64,000 bases of DNA, taken from assembly GCA_002837415.1 (NCBI GenBank), contig PJCV01000002.1:248001-312000 (forward strand), written 5' to 3'. The notes under the pieces are model-generated. The model did no database searches. It was given only the letters and a program-made list of their open reading frames with translations, and had not been told where the DNA came from. The position numbers were made by a program, and so were the translations under genes. The stretch comes from Actinomycetales bacterium SN12 (lineage in GTDB: Bacteria > Actinomycetota > Actinomycetes > Actinomycetales > Microbacteriaceae). This document shows, in pieces, positions 16,102 through 24,356 of this stretch; position 1 is the stretch's first letter, and each line of letters starts with the position of its first letter.

Positions 16102-19100
16102 GCGCTCACCGCCGGGATCGCGTGGATGCGGCAGGTCTTGATCCGCGCCTGCGTATCAGCGCAGTGGGTCTCGACCTGCGCCGTGAAGCTGCCCGCCGAC
16201 ATGCCCCTCGCGGCTTCGGAGACCCGGAGCAGGAACTGGGTCTTCGCGTCGTCGTCCAGACCGTGCTGGTGCGCGACGCGGTAGTCGCTCTTGGCGAGGG
16301 TGTCGGCGAGCATCACGAGCCGTGCGCCGCCGAGCGCCCGCGGCTCAGCTCCGCCGATGAGTCCCTGCTGCACGGCGATCTGGTAGGCGGCGAGCTGGGC
16401 GTGCTCGATCACCTTGCCGTCGGTGGCCGTCTCCCTCGCCTCCTTCTTGCCGGTCTTGAGATCGACGACGACCACCCGCTCCCCCTCCTGCATCCGCTGC
16501 CATCCGCGCCCGCGCGCATCCTGGTGCTCGCCCGCGCCGTCCGGGTACGCCTCCACCCGGTCGATGAACCCGTGGATCACGGCCTGCCCCGGCGGCGGCA
16601 TCGCACCGTCGGCCAGCACAGTGACGCCCGGTGCCTCGCCGGCAGCCTGCGCCTCGGCGTCGACCGCGAAACGGAACTCGACCTCGCTGGCGATCACCCG
16701 ACCGCCGTCGCGCTCGACCTCGCGCAGGTAGCTGTGCAGGCGGTCGATGAACTGGTCTGCACGACGGCGCTCCTTGCGACCGATCCACTCGGTCTCGAAG
16801 TCGAGTTCGGGCCAGTGCTCGTCGAGCACCGCGCGCAGCCGCACGAGATCGCCCTCGGGGCTGGTCTCCATCGCCTCGTGGATGATCGTGCCGATCCCGG
16901 CGGCGGGCGGCAGCACGCTGTCGCCGCCCAGCGCCGAGATCACCCATCCCAGTCCGCACTCCTCGAAGGTCTCCATCTTGGAAGGCGACACGCGAGCCGC
17001 CGCTGTCGTGAGATCGCGCAGCGGCGCATCCGACGACGCGCCCGAGACGCCGTACCACTGCTCCGGTGCGGCTCCCGGCACCCCATCTTCCGCCATCAGC
17101 GCCAGCTGCGCAGCGGCACCGCGCTTCACCGGCTCGGGTGCGTGCGAGGTGAGCGTGCGCCGGTGCCGCGCGACGAGACCCCGCAGGGTGAGCGGATGCT
17201 CGGCGGAGGGATGCTGCTCGGGAGGCTGCGGAGCAGGAAGGAACGAGAAGAACGCGCTCGGGGTCAGATCGTCGTCGTCGACCGCCGTGACGAGAAGGCG
17301 CGAGCGGGCTCGGGAGACCGCCCGCACGAAGAGCCGCAGCTCGTCGTGCAGAGCGGCGCGCCGACGATCCAGCACGCCGACGTCGGGGATGCCCGCGCCC
17401 GTGCGCTGACCGACGAGCGCATCGGCGAGACGCCACGTCCGCAGCAGGCCCCCGCGCAGTCGCACGTTCGGCCACACCCCCTCCTGCACGCCCGCCACCA
17501 CGACTGCATCGAACTGCGTGCCGAGCGCTGTCGCGGGTGTGAGCAGAGTCACTCGTCCGGGGCGATCGGGCGTCGAGAGCGTGTCTTCCGGCACCTCGCT
17601 GCCGAGGATGTCGCGCACGAACCTCTCGGGGGTCTCGTTCGGGGTCCGCTCGACGAAGCGCTTGGCTGCGTCGAACAGCGCGACCAGCGCGTCGAGCGCA
17701 CGAGCCGTCTCGCCGCCGGTGGCCTGCAGCGCGATCTCGCGCCACGCGATCTGCAGCGCGCGTCCGTCGACGGCTCGTGCCGCATCCCACGCTCGCCAGA
17801 GCAGATCGTGGATCGTCTCGCCCTTGGCGGCCGCAGCGCTCATCTCGGCCAGGGTCTTCGCGAAGCGCGCCGCCGCCCGCGCCTCCGGCGCGTCGATCAG
17901 CTCGAGCGGCAGGCGCTCGATCATCGCGCGCCGCAGCAGCTCTCGTGCGGGGGTGCTGCCGCCGTCCGACAGCTCCCGGTGACGCAGGCGCGCCCGCAGG
18001 CGGCGCAGCCCGATGGCATCCATCCCGCCGAACGGCGAGAGCAGAGCCTCCTCCAGGCGGGCCGGAGTGCGCTCGTCGACGGGCAGCAGAGCGAGCTCGA
18101 CGATGCCGACGAGGTCGCGCACCGCGGACTCCTCGCCGAGGGGACGCTGCACGCCGGCCGCCCGGGTCGGGATCTCCCGCGCGGCGAGCTCGGTCTCGAG
18201 CATCGCGACCTGCCGGGTGTCGTGAGCGATGACAGCCATGTCCTGCCAGGCCACCTCGTGCGAGAGATGCCAGTCGCGCAGCGTGCCGGCGATCCGGTCG
18301 AGCTCTTCGTACGGCGACGCGGCGACGAAGCTCGTCAGCGCCGCGTCCGTGTCCTCGGCGGCGACCGGCACGGGTGCCCTGCGGTGCTCGACGCGCCCTG
18401 ATGCGCCGATCGCCTGCGTGACGGTGCGCGTGAGCGCTGTCAGTGCCGGGTGCTGGCGGTGCGGCACCTCGAGCACCCAGACGCTGCCGAGCTCCACGGC
18501 CAGCCGCGAGAAGAGCTCTGGACTGGCGCCGCGGAAAGCGCCGGAGGAGATGTCGGGGTCGCCGAAGGCGAGCACCGCCACGCCCCGCTCGCGCAGCGCG
18601 AGGACGAGCTCGATTCCTCCGCGCGTGAGCTCCTGGGCGTCGTCGATGAGCACGACCCTCAGCGAGGCGAGGGGGCCGAGAGTCGCGGCATCGGCATATC
18701 TCAGGATGCCGGTGGCCTCGGCGAGCAGATCGGCTGCGTCGCGATGCGCCACCCGCATGCTGTCGAGCACGGCTCGATACTGCTCGAGGAAGTCCGCCGC
18801 GGCACGCCAGGCCTCGTCGCCGCTCGCGCGCAGCTCGCCGGGATCGGCGCCGAGCTCGGTGCATTCAGCGAGGAATGCGCGCAGCTCGGACCGGAACGCC
18901 TTGCTTCCGCGAGCCGGCGCGCTCAGCGCCTCCGGCCAGTCGACCGTGCCGTCCTCCAGGTCGCCGGCGATCAGCTCCGCGATGATGCGGTCCTGATCGG
19001 CGCCGGTGAGCAGCGCCGGGGGTTCAGCGCCCTCGCGCACCATCGCCCCGCGCACGACCTGGAACGCGAACGACCCCAGCGATCGCGCCAGGGCGCCGGG

Positions 19101-19325
19101 CGTGGCCTGGTCGATGCGCACGCCGACCCGATCCCGCAGCGCCGTGGCCGCCTGACGACTCGGGGTGAGCACCAGCACCTCTTCAGGCCTCAGCCCGGAG
19201 GCGAGCAGATGCACGACGCGGTCGACGAGCGCGGTCGTCTTCCCGGTGCCCGGGGCGCCGATCACCACGCCGGATATCGTCGTCTCGACGTGCACCACCG
19301 CGTGCTGGACGGGATCCTGGGTCAT
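16098..19325 (-). CDS. adnA: AdnA helicase-nuclease subunit
   Basis: 1075 residues. P-loop VVIGAPGTGKTTALVDR (about 20-36), a variant Walker B VVLIDDAQELTR (DDAQ instead of DExQ), and VLEVPHRQHPAL. The C-terminal nuclease keeps GFIDRVEAY, VVVVDLKTGKK and HAQLAAYQ, so it looks catalytically intact. The four-cysteine Fe-S frame of AddB-type nucleases is not evident; only ECGLGW and HCADTQARIKTC remain. The altered Walker B suggests a weaker motor, as described for mycobacterial AdnA. ATG 19325 lies 7 bases after TACCGT (probable leaderless start); GTG 19334 is an alternative. Confidence 0.9.
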   Translation of the reverse strand: MTQDPVQHAVVHVETTISGVVIGAPGTGKTTALVDRVVHLLASGLRPEEVLVLTPSRQAATALRDRVGVRIDQATPGALARSLGSFAFQVVRGAMVREGAEPPALLTGADQDRIIAELIAGDLEDGTVDWPEALSAPARGSKAFRSELRAFLAECTELGADPGELRASGDEAWRAAADFLEQYRAVLDSMRVAHRDAADLLAEATGILRYADAATLGPLASLRVVLIDDAQELTRGGIELVLALRERGVAVLAFGDPDISSGAFRGASPELFSRLAVELGSVWVLEVPHRQHPALTALTRTVTQAIGASGRVEHRRAPVPVAAEDTDAALTSFVAASPYEELDRIAGTLRDWHLSHEVAWQDMAVIAHDTRQVAMLETELAAREIPTRAAGVQRPLGEESAVRDLVGIVELALLPVDERTPARLEEALLSPFGGMDAIGLRRLRARLRHRELSDGGSTPARELLRRAMIERLPLELIDAPEARAAARFAKTLAEMSAAAAKGETIHDLLWRAWDAARAVDGRALQIAWREIALQATGGETARALDALVALFDAAKRFVERTPNETPERFVRDILGSEVPEDTLSTPDRPGRVTLLTPATALGTQFDAVVVAGVQEGVWPNVRLRGGLLRTWRLADALVGQRTGAGIPDVGVLDRRRAALHDELRLFVRAVSRARSRLLVTAVDDDDLTPSAFFSFLPAPQPPEQHPSAEHPLTLRGLVARHRRTLTSHAPEPVKRGAAAQLALMAEDGVPGAAPEQWYGVSGASSDAPLRDLTTAAARVSPSKMETFEECGLGWVISALGGDSVLPPAAGIGTIIHEAMETSPEGDLVRLRAVLDEHWPELDFETEWIGRKERRRADQFIDRLHSYLREVERDGGRVIASEVEFRFAVDAEAQAAGEAPGVTVLADGAMPPPGQAVIHGFIDRVEAYPDGAGEHQDARGRGWQRMQEGERVVVVDLKTGKKEARETATDGKVIEHAQLAAYQIAVQQGLIGGAEPRALGGARLVMLADTLAKSDYRVAHQHGLDDDAKTQFLLRVSEAARGMSAGSFTAQVETHCADTQARIKTCRIHAIPAVSA

Positions 19326-19332
19326 GTCTTCC

Positions 19333-19338
19333 ACGGTA
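19333..19338 (-). promoter_or_regulatory. -10 element of adnAB
   Basis: TACCGT, 7 bases before ATG 19325. Confidence 0.5.
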
Positions 19339-19444
19339 GCGGCGGGTTCCGACACTTCGACTCGCCGCTGCGCAGCAGTCGGCCGCGGCTGTGCGCCCAC
19401 GGCGAAATCGTCCCCGACCGCGGAGTCGTCGGTGGGCCAGCCGG

Positions 19445-19450
19445 TAGAGT
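19445..19450 (+). promoter_or_regulatory. -10 element of the DUF3107 gene
   Basis: TAGAGT, giving a leader of about 25 nt that holds the ribosome site GAGGAG. Confidence 0.45.
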
Positions 19451-19481
19451 TGCCGGTGTTCGCCCAACCTGAGGAGATCGC

Positions 19482-19706
19482 GTGGAAATCCGCATCGGCA
19501 TCATCAACACCGGTCGTGAGCTGAGCTTCGACACCTCCAGCACCGCTGACGAGGTGCGCGCCCAGGTCGTCTCGGCTCTCGAGCAGAACGCCAGCCACAT
19601 CAGCCTCACCGACGCCAAGGGCAGCTCTTACATCGTGCCCACCGCGAACCTCGCCTACATCGAGCTGGGCACCGAGGAGACTCGCCGCGTCGGCTTCTTC
19701 GCCTGA
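19482..19706 (+). CDS. DUF3107 family small protein
   Basis: 74 residues, MEIRIGIINTGRELSF ... ETRRVGFFA, the full length of this actinobacterial family (TB9.4/Rv3208A in M. tuberculosis, as I recall). Predicted small alpha/beta domain with no catalytic motif; function unknown. The GTG start has GAGGAG 7 bases upstream. It is divergent from adnA, and a small membrane protein gene follows after 1 base. Confidence 0.88.
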   Translation: MEIRIGIINTGRELSFDTSSTADEVRAQVVSALEQNASHISLTDAKGSSYIVPTANLAYIELGTEETRRVGFFA

Positions 19707-19707
19707 C

Positions 19708-19995
19708 ATGTACATCCTGCTCGCCCTCATCGCGGCGTGCTCGCTGGGCGTCGCCCTGCACTTCCTCCTGCCGCAGCGCCGGCTGCGCGGGGTCGCCGTC
19801 ACCCCTGCGATCGCGACGGCGACGACCGCCGCCGTCTACACGATCATGCAGTGGACGGGCGTCGGCGAGGGCGACGTGCGGCTCTGGGTGGTGAGCATCG
19901 GCGCCGGCATCGCGCTGGCAACGGCATCCACCCTCCTCCTCACGTCGCTGCGCACGCGCCGCGACGCGCTCGAGAAGCAGGCGCTCGGCATCTGA
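19708..19995 (+). CDS. Small three-helix membrane protein
   Basis: 95 residues with hydrophobic segments at about 1-20, 28-50 and 58-80, then a charged tail (RTRRDALEKQALGI). No family recognised. It starts 1 base after the DUF3107 stop, so it is translated from the same message. It ends 36 bases short of the convergent ferritin-fold gene. Confidence 0.75.
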   Translation: MYILLALIAACSLGVALHFLLPQRRLRGVAVTPAIATATTAAVYTIMQWTGVGEGDVRLWVVSIGAGIALATASTLLLTSLRTRRDALEKQALGI

Positions 19996-20031
19996 GGCGG
20001 ACACGCGCCGTCGGAGATCTCAGCCCGGATG

Positions 20032-20742
20032 CTACGAGGCGAGCCCCATGGCATCCATCCGCCTGGCATGCGCACCCATCAGCTCGGTGTAGACGGGCTC
20101 GATCCGCTGATCGTCGGCGACCAGTCGCCCTGGGCGCAGCGCGTCGCGGCACACCAGCAGCGTGTCGCCGACCAGGCGGCGACCCCACATCGACAGCAGC
20201 GAGCGCCATTCGTCATCGCTCTCGATCGTCTGCTGGATGATCGAGACGATCTCGCCGCCCCTGTCGTCCTCGCGCAGGATGGCGGCGACCCGCTCCCCCG
20301 TCTCGCCGTAGCTGCCGGCGAGCGCCAGGTAGAAGTCATCCAGCATCCCGGCCGTGAGGTACACCGCGAGCAGCGTCTCCTCCTGCCGCTCGCCGATGGT
20401 CTTGCGGCGGAACTCGTCGAGGTTCTCGCGGAAGGGCAGCATGACCTGGGTGGGATCGTCGCCGCGCTCGGCGATCACCTGCACGATGCCGCGGTGCTTG
20501 TCGAGGGCTGCACCGGCGGCGCGCGACAGCGCCTCCTTGCGTGCCAGTTCCTGGGTGCCCCGGATGCCGCGGCTGAGCGTCTCGAAGTATCCGAGCTGCA
20601 GGTAGGCGGCCTGTCCGAGGAACCGGTTCAGCTCGGGGGCGAGCTCGGCGAAGTCCACGCGGGTCGTGCCGCTCGCCTCGCCGCGACTGCGCAGCTTCAG
20701 GGTGCGCCGCTGGGGCGTGCGCTTCCAGAACCAGTTGACCAC
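20032..20742 (-). CDS. Ferritin-fold protein (MiaE-like, Rv3210c type)
   Basis: 236 residues, all-helical. It resembles the ferritin-like domain family placed beside DUF3107 and a RhlE helicase in actinobacteria. Candidate metal-binding segments are FLGQAAYLQLGYFETLSRG (about 41-59) and YLTAGMLDDFYLALAG (about 133-148); classical ExxH pairs are not clear, so metal binding is uncertain. Relation to the tRNA hydroxylase MiaE is a fold-level inference only. The GTG start is 6 bases after TAGTCT and has no ribosome site: probably leaderless. Confidence 0.7.
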   Translation of the reverse strand: MVNWFWKRTPQRRTLKLRSRGEASGTTRVDFAELAPELNRFLGQAAYLQLGYFETLSRGIRGTQELARKEALSRAAGAALDKHRGIVQVIAERGDDPTQVMLPFRENLDEFRRKTIGERQEETLLAVYLTAGMLDDFYLALAGSYGETGERVAAILREDDRGGEIVSIIQQTIESDDEWRSLLSMWGRRLVGDTLLVCRDALRPGRLVADDQRIEPVYTELMGAHARRMDAMGLAS

Positions 20743-20748
20743 AGGCCC

Positions 20749-20754
20749 AGACTA
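20749..20754 (-). promoter_or_regulatory. -10 element, leaderless ferritin-fold gene
   Basis: TAGTCT, 6 bases before GTG 20742. Confidence 0.55.
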
Positions 20755-20777
20755 GTGGGCGAGGCGCCGTCCTCCGG

Positions 20778-20783
20778 TAGGCT
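20778..20783 (+). promoter_or_regulatory. -10 element of DEAD-box helicase 1
   Basis: TAGGCT. It predicts a 5' leader of about 115 nt before GTG 20904, unusually long for this window. Confidence 0.45.
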
Positions 20784-20903
20784 TGTCCCGTCCTGCCATC
20801 GGAGCAGGGCCCCGCGCCTGTGGCATGCACGAGACGGCGTGGATCCGTTACGAGGCGCCCCGTGGCACACGCCGCGCTCGCGCCGGACAGGCAAGAGAAC
20901 ACT

Positions 20904-22424
20904 GTGACTTCATTCGCTGATCTGGGAATCGATCAGGACATCATCGACGCCCTCGCCGGGAAGGGCATCATCGACGCCTTCCCCATCCAGGAGCAGACGA
21001 TCCCGCTGGGTCTTCCCGGCCAGGACATCATCGGCCAGGCCAAGACCGGCACCGGCAAGACCTTCGGCTTCGGCATCCCCGTGGTGCAGCGCCTGGGTAA
21101 GGACCCCGAGCACGGCGTCAAGGCGCTCATCGTGGTGCCGACCCGCGAGCTCGCCGTGCAGGTCTACGAGGACATGGACCTGCTGACGTCGAACCGCTCG
21201 ACCAGCGTGGTCGCGATCTACGGCGGCAAGGCGTACGAGGGTCAGATCGACCAGCTCAAGGCCGGCGCGCAGATCGTCGTCGGCACCCCCGGGCGCCTGA
21301 TCGACCTCGCCAACCAGCGCCTGCTCGACCTGTCCAACGCCACCGAGGTGGTGCTCGACGAGGCCGACAAGATGCTCGACCTGGGCTTCCTCGCCGACAT
21401 CGAGAAGATCTTCTCGAAGGTGCCGGCCGTGCGCCACACCCAGCTGTTCTCGGCGACCATGCCGGGCCCGATCGTGGCGCTGGCGCGCCGGTTCATGTCG
21501 AACCCGATCCACATCCGCGCCAACGACCCCGACGAGGGGCTGACCCAGGCGAACATCAAGCACATCGTCTACCGCGCGCACTCGCTCGACAAGGACGAGA
21601 TCATCGCCCGCATCCTGCAGGCGGAGGGTCGCGGCAAGGCCGTGATCTTCACGCGCACCAAGCGCGCCGCGCAGAAGCTCGTCGACGAGCTGGGCGACCG
21701 CGGGTTCAACGTCGGCGGCGTGCACGGCGACATGGGTCAGGAGCAGCGCGAGCGCTCGATGGCGGCGTTCAAGGCCGGCAAGAGGGATGTGCTGGTGGCC
21801 ACCGACGTCGCCGCGCGCGGCATCGACGTCGACGACATCACGCACGTCATCAACCACACCATCCCCGACGAGGACAAGACGTACCTGCACCGCGCCGGCC
21901 GCACCGGCCGTGCGGGCAAGACCGGCACCGCGGTCACGTTCGTCGACTGGGAGGACCTGCACAAGTGGGCCCTGATCAACCGCGCGCTCGAGTTCGGCCA
22001 GCCGGAGCCCGTCGAGACGTACTCGTCGAGCCCGCACCTGTTCACCGACCTCGACATCCCCGAGGGGACCAAGGGCCGTCTGGTGACGGCTCCGAAGGCC
22101 GAGAAGCCGGCATCCGAGCGTCGCCAGCGTCAGCCGCAGAAGGCAGCGGATGCCGCGGCCGAGGGCACCGATGACGGCACGACCAAGCGGCGTCGGCGCC
22201 GTCGTCGTGGTTCGGCCGACGACAAGGTCGGGTCGACGTTCGCCGAGGGCGCCGAGGGCGCCGAGCAGCAGGCATCCGGCTCCTCCCCCTCCGCAGAGCG
22301 CGAGGCGGACGGCGCAGGCACGCACGACGGCGATGCCACCACCGAGCACCGTGACGGCAAGCCGGCCCCCCAGCGCCGCCGCCGTCGCCGCCGCAGCGGG
22401 GGCGCAGCGCCCAGCGGAGCCTGA
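20904..22424 (+). CDS. DEAD-box RNA helicase 1, RhlE-like
   Basis: 506 residues. Q-motif region FPIQEQTIPLGLPGQD (about 25-40), AKTGTGKT (motif I), PTRELA, GTPGRL, VLDEADKML (DEAD), SATMP, ATDVAARGIDVDD and HRAGRTGRAG. From about residue 395 the protein is a disordered tail with basic runs (KRRRRRRRGS; RRRRRRRS) separated by acidic patches, typical of RNA-binding extensions. Likely RNA remodelling in ribosome assembly or cold adaptation. The GTG start is chosen because family similarity begins at MTSFADLGI. A hairpin that lies within the convergent DUF817 gene terminates it. Confidence 0.92.
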   Translation: MTSFADLGIDQDIIDALAGKGIIDAFPIQEQTIPLGLPGQDIIGQAKTGTGKTFGFGIPVVQRLGKDPEHGVKALIVVPTRELAVQVYEDMDLLTSNRSTSVVAIYGGKAYEGQIDQLKAGAQIVVGTPGRLIDLANQRLLDLSNATEVVLDEADKMLDLGFLADIEKIFSKVPAVRHTQLFSATMPGPIVALARRFMSNPIHIRANDPDEGLTQANIKHIVYRAHSLDKDEIIARILQAEGRGKAVIFTRTKRAAQKLVDELGDRGFNVGGVHGDMGQEQRERSMAAFKAGKRDVLVATDVAARGIDVDDITHVINHTIPDEDKTYLHRAGRTGRAGKTGTAVTFVDWEDLHKWALINRALEFGQPEPVETYSSSPHLFTDLDIPEGTKGRLVTAPKAEKPASERRQRQPQKAADAAAEGTDDGTTKRRRRRRRGSADDKVGSTFAEGAEGAEQQASGSSPSAEREADGAGTHDGDATTEHRDGKPAPQRRRRRRRSGGAAPSGA

Positions 22425-22434
22425 CGCATCCAGC

Positions 22435-23367
22435 TCATCGAGGCCTCTCCTGCTCGGCAGGAGGGGCCTCGATCGCGTCTCGGGGGGATGCCTCTGCTCG
22501 GGATGCCCGTGACGAGCGCCTCTCCGGCGCCTGCGGCGGGTACACCCAGGTGACGAGCACGACCGAGATGATCATCAGCAGGAACCACGAGCCGAGCTTG
22601 CTGATCGACACGAGCTCCCACCCGTCGAGCTGACTCGGGTAGGCCCACGCACCGGCCCAGGTGCCGATGTTCTCAGCCAGCCAGATGAAGAACGCCACGC
22701 CCGCGAAGACAGCCAGCAAGGGCAGGCGGATCACCAGACGGCGGATACGGGCGTGCATCACGGTGCGTGCCCAGAGCAGCGCGACGAGCGCGAGCAGCAC
22801 CCAGCGCGCGTCCCACCAGAAGTGGTGAGTGAAGAAGTTCGCGTAGATCCCCGTGGCGACGATCGCGGTCATCCACCGACGCGGATACCGCTCGAAGCGC
22901 AGGTCGAAGAGCCGGTGCACGCGCACCATGTAGGACCCGACTGCCGCGTACATGAAGCCGCTGAACAGCGGGACGCCGCCGATGCGCAGCATCCCCTCTG
23001 CGGCATACGCCCACGAGCCGACATCGGTCTTGAAGAGCTCCATGAGCGTGCCGGTGACATGGAAGAGCAGGATCACGCGCAGCTCGCGCAGCGTCTCGAG
23101 GCGCAGCACGAGCATGAGCGCCTGGATCAGCACTGCGGCGAGCGTCAGCAGGTCGTTGCGGGCGAGGGCGGCGTCGTCGGGGTAGAACAGCCGAGCCGCG
23201 ACGATCACCAGCAGCAGCGCCGCACCGAACGCGCAGGCCCAGGCCTGCTTGAGCACGAAGACGGTGAACTCGATGATCCCTGCCCGCACGCCGCCGGCGG
23301 CCGCGTCGCGCAGCATCCGATCGGCGGCCTCGTCGATCCGCTGCTCGAGCGGTGTACTCCATCGCAT
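22435..23367 (-). CDS. DUF817 family membrane protein
   Basis: 310 residues with about eight hydrophobic segments between 30 and 280. Conserved polar-aromatic stretches such as FKTDVGSWAY (about 111-120), FSGFMYAAVGSY and NFFTHHFWWD (about 178-187) match DUF817. Function unknown; buried His and Asp suggest a membrane enzyme or transporter. ATG 23367 follows TAGCGT by 6 bases, so transcription is probably leaderless even though the PHP gene is only 59 bases upstream. Its last codons (EAPPAEQERPR) are a perfect hairpin shared with the convergent helicase. Confidence 0.82.
   Translation of the reverse strand: MRWSTPLEQRIDEAADRMLRDAAAGGVRAGIIEFTVFVLKQAWACAFGAALLLVIVAARLFYPDDAALARNDLLTLAAVLIQALMLVLRLETLRELRVILLFHVTGTLMELFKTDVGSWAYAAEGMLRIGGVPLFSGFMYAAVGSYMVRVHRLFDLRFERYPRRWMTAIVATGIYANFFTHHFWWDARWVLLALVALLWARTVMHARIRRLVIRLPLLAVFAGVAFFIWLAENIGTWAGAWAYPSQLDGWELVSISKLGSWFLLMIISVVLVTWVYPPQAPERRSSRASRAEASPRDAIEAPPAEQERPR
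22437..22473 (+). terminator. Hairpin terminator of helicase 1, inside DUF817 coding DNA
   Basis: ATCGAGGCCTCTCCTGC ... GCAGGAGGGGCCTCGAT, about 16 pairs with a TCG loop, 12 bases after the helicase stop. It codes the DUF817 C-terminus on the other strand. Confidence 0.75.
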
Positions 23368-23373
23368 GACCGG

Positions 23374-23379
23374 ACGCTA
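23374..23379 (-). promoter_or_regulatory. -10 element, leaderless DUF817 gene
   Basis: TAGCGT, 6 bases before ATG 23367. Confidence 0.55.
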
Positions 23380-23426
23380 TCGGCCTCATCCGAGTGAGTG
23401 CCGGGAGAAGCCGACGGAACCCGCTG

Positions 23427-24302
23427 TCAGGTTGTGCGGGGCGGCGTGCCGCTCGCCCGCTCGATGATGCGGGCGACCATGTCGTCGGCCGTGGTGTTCT
23501 CGCCGGGACGGTTGGGTTTGCCTGCGCCGTGATAGTCGCTGGATCCGGTGACGATGAGGTCGTGACGTGCGGCGATGTCGCGCAGCAGGCGCTTGCCGTC
23601 TGCCGTGTTCTCGCGGTGGTCGACCTCGAAGCCGGCGAGTCCCTCGGCGATCAGCCGCTCGATGTACGACAGCGGCATCATGCGGTCGCGTCCCGCAGTC
23701 ACGGGGTGGGCGATCACGGCCACTCCCCCGGCGCGCGTGATCAGACGCACGGCGGTGAGCGGGTCGGGCGCGTAGTGCGGCTCGTAGTAGCCCTCGCGCG
23801 GATGCAGGATGCCGTCGAACGCCTCCGTGCGGTCGCGGACGATCCCCCGGGCGACGAGGGCGTCGGCGATGTGCGGGCGGCCCACCGTGGCATCCGGAGT
23901 CGTCTGCGCCAGCACGTCCTCCCAGCCGACGTCGTAGTCGCGGCCGATGCTGCGCACGATCCGCTCGGCACGGCCGACCCGGTCGCTGCGGATGCGGTCG
24001 GTCTCGGCGACGAGGTCGGGATCGTCCGGATCGAAGAGATACCCGAGCACGTGCACGCTGCGCCACTCGTGCTTGGCCGAGAACTCCATGCCGGGCAGGA
24101 ACGTCATGCCGAGCGAGACGGCGACATCACCCGCCTCCCGCCAGCCGGTGGTGCGGTCATGATCGGTGAGGGCGGCGGTGCGGATGCCATGGGCGTGCGC
24201 CTGACGCATCACCTCGCCGGGCGACTCGGTGCCGTCGGAGTGATTGGAGTGCAGATGCAGGTCGCTCGGTCCCCGGAAGCGGGTGGAGGGGCCTGTGGTC
24301 AT
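23427..24302 (-). CDS. PHP-domain phosphoesterase (RNase AM/TrpH-like)
   Basis: 291 residues. PHP metal ligands are all present: DLHLHSNHSDG (about 14-24), LTDHDRT (about 45-51), PGMEFSA (about 70-76), VIAHPVTAG (about 195-203) and TGSSDYHGAGK (about 251-261). Family members act as 3',5'-bisphosphate nucleotidases or 5'-exonucleases on short RNA and DNA. Located in the cytoplasm. The start has both GGAGG immediately upstream and TAGCCT 6 bases before the ATG; the latter fits a leaderless start. Confidence 0.88.
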   Translation of the reverse strand: MTTGPSTRFRGPSDLHLHSNHSDGTESPGEVMRQAHAHGIRTAALTDHDRTTGWREAGDVAVSLGMTFLPGMEFSAKHEWRSVHVLGYLFDPDDPDLVAETDRIRSDRVGRAERIVRSIGRDYDVGWEDVLAQTTPDATVGRPHIADALVARGIVRDRTEAFDGILHPREGYYEPHYAPDPLTAVRLITRAGGVAVIAHPVTAGRDRMMPLSYIERLIAEGLAGFEVDHRENTADGKRLLRDIAARHDLIVTGSSDYHGAGKPNRPGENTTADDMVARIIERASGTPPRTT

Positions 24303-24308
24303 CCTCCG

Positions 24309-24314
24309 AGGCTA
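24309..24314 (-). promoter_or_regulatory. -10 element of the PHP phosphoesterase gene
   Basis: TAGCCT, 6 bases before ATG 24302. Confidence 0.5.
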
Positions 24315-24342
24315 CCGCCAGCGGCGACTCAGCCGTCTCCTC

Positions 24343-24348
24343 TAGGCT
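24343..24348 (+). promoter_or_regulatory. -10 element, leaderless EEP-family gene
   Basis: TAGGCT, 8 bases before ATG 24357. Only 28 bases separate it from the divergent PHP -10. Confidence 0.5.
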
Positions 24349-24356
24349 TTTCGGCG

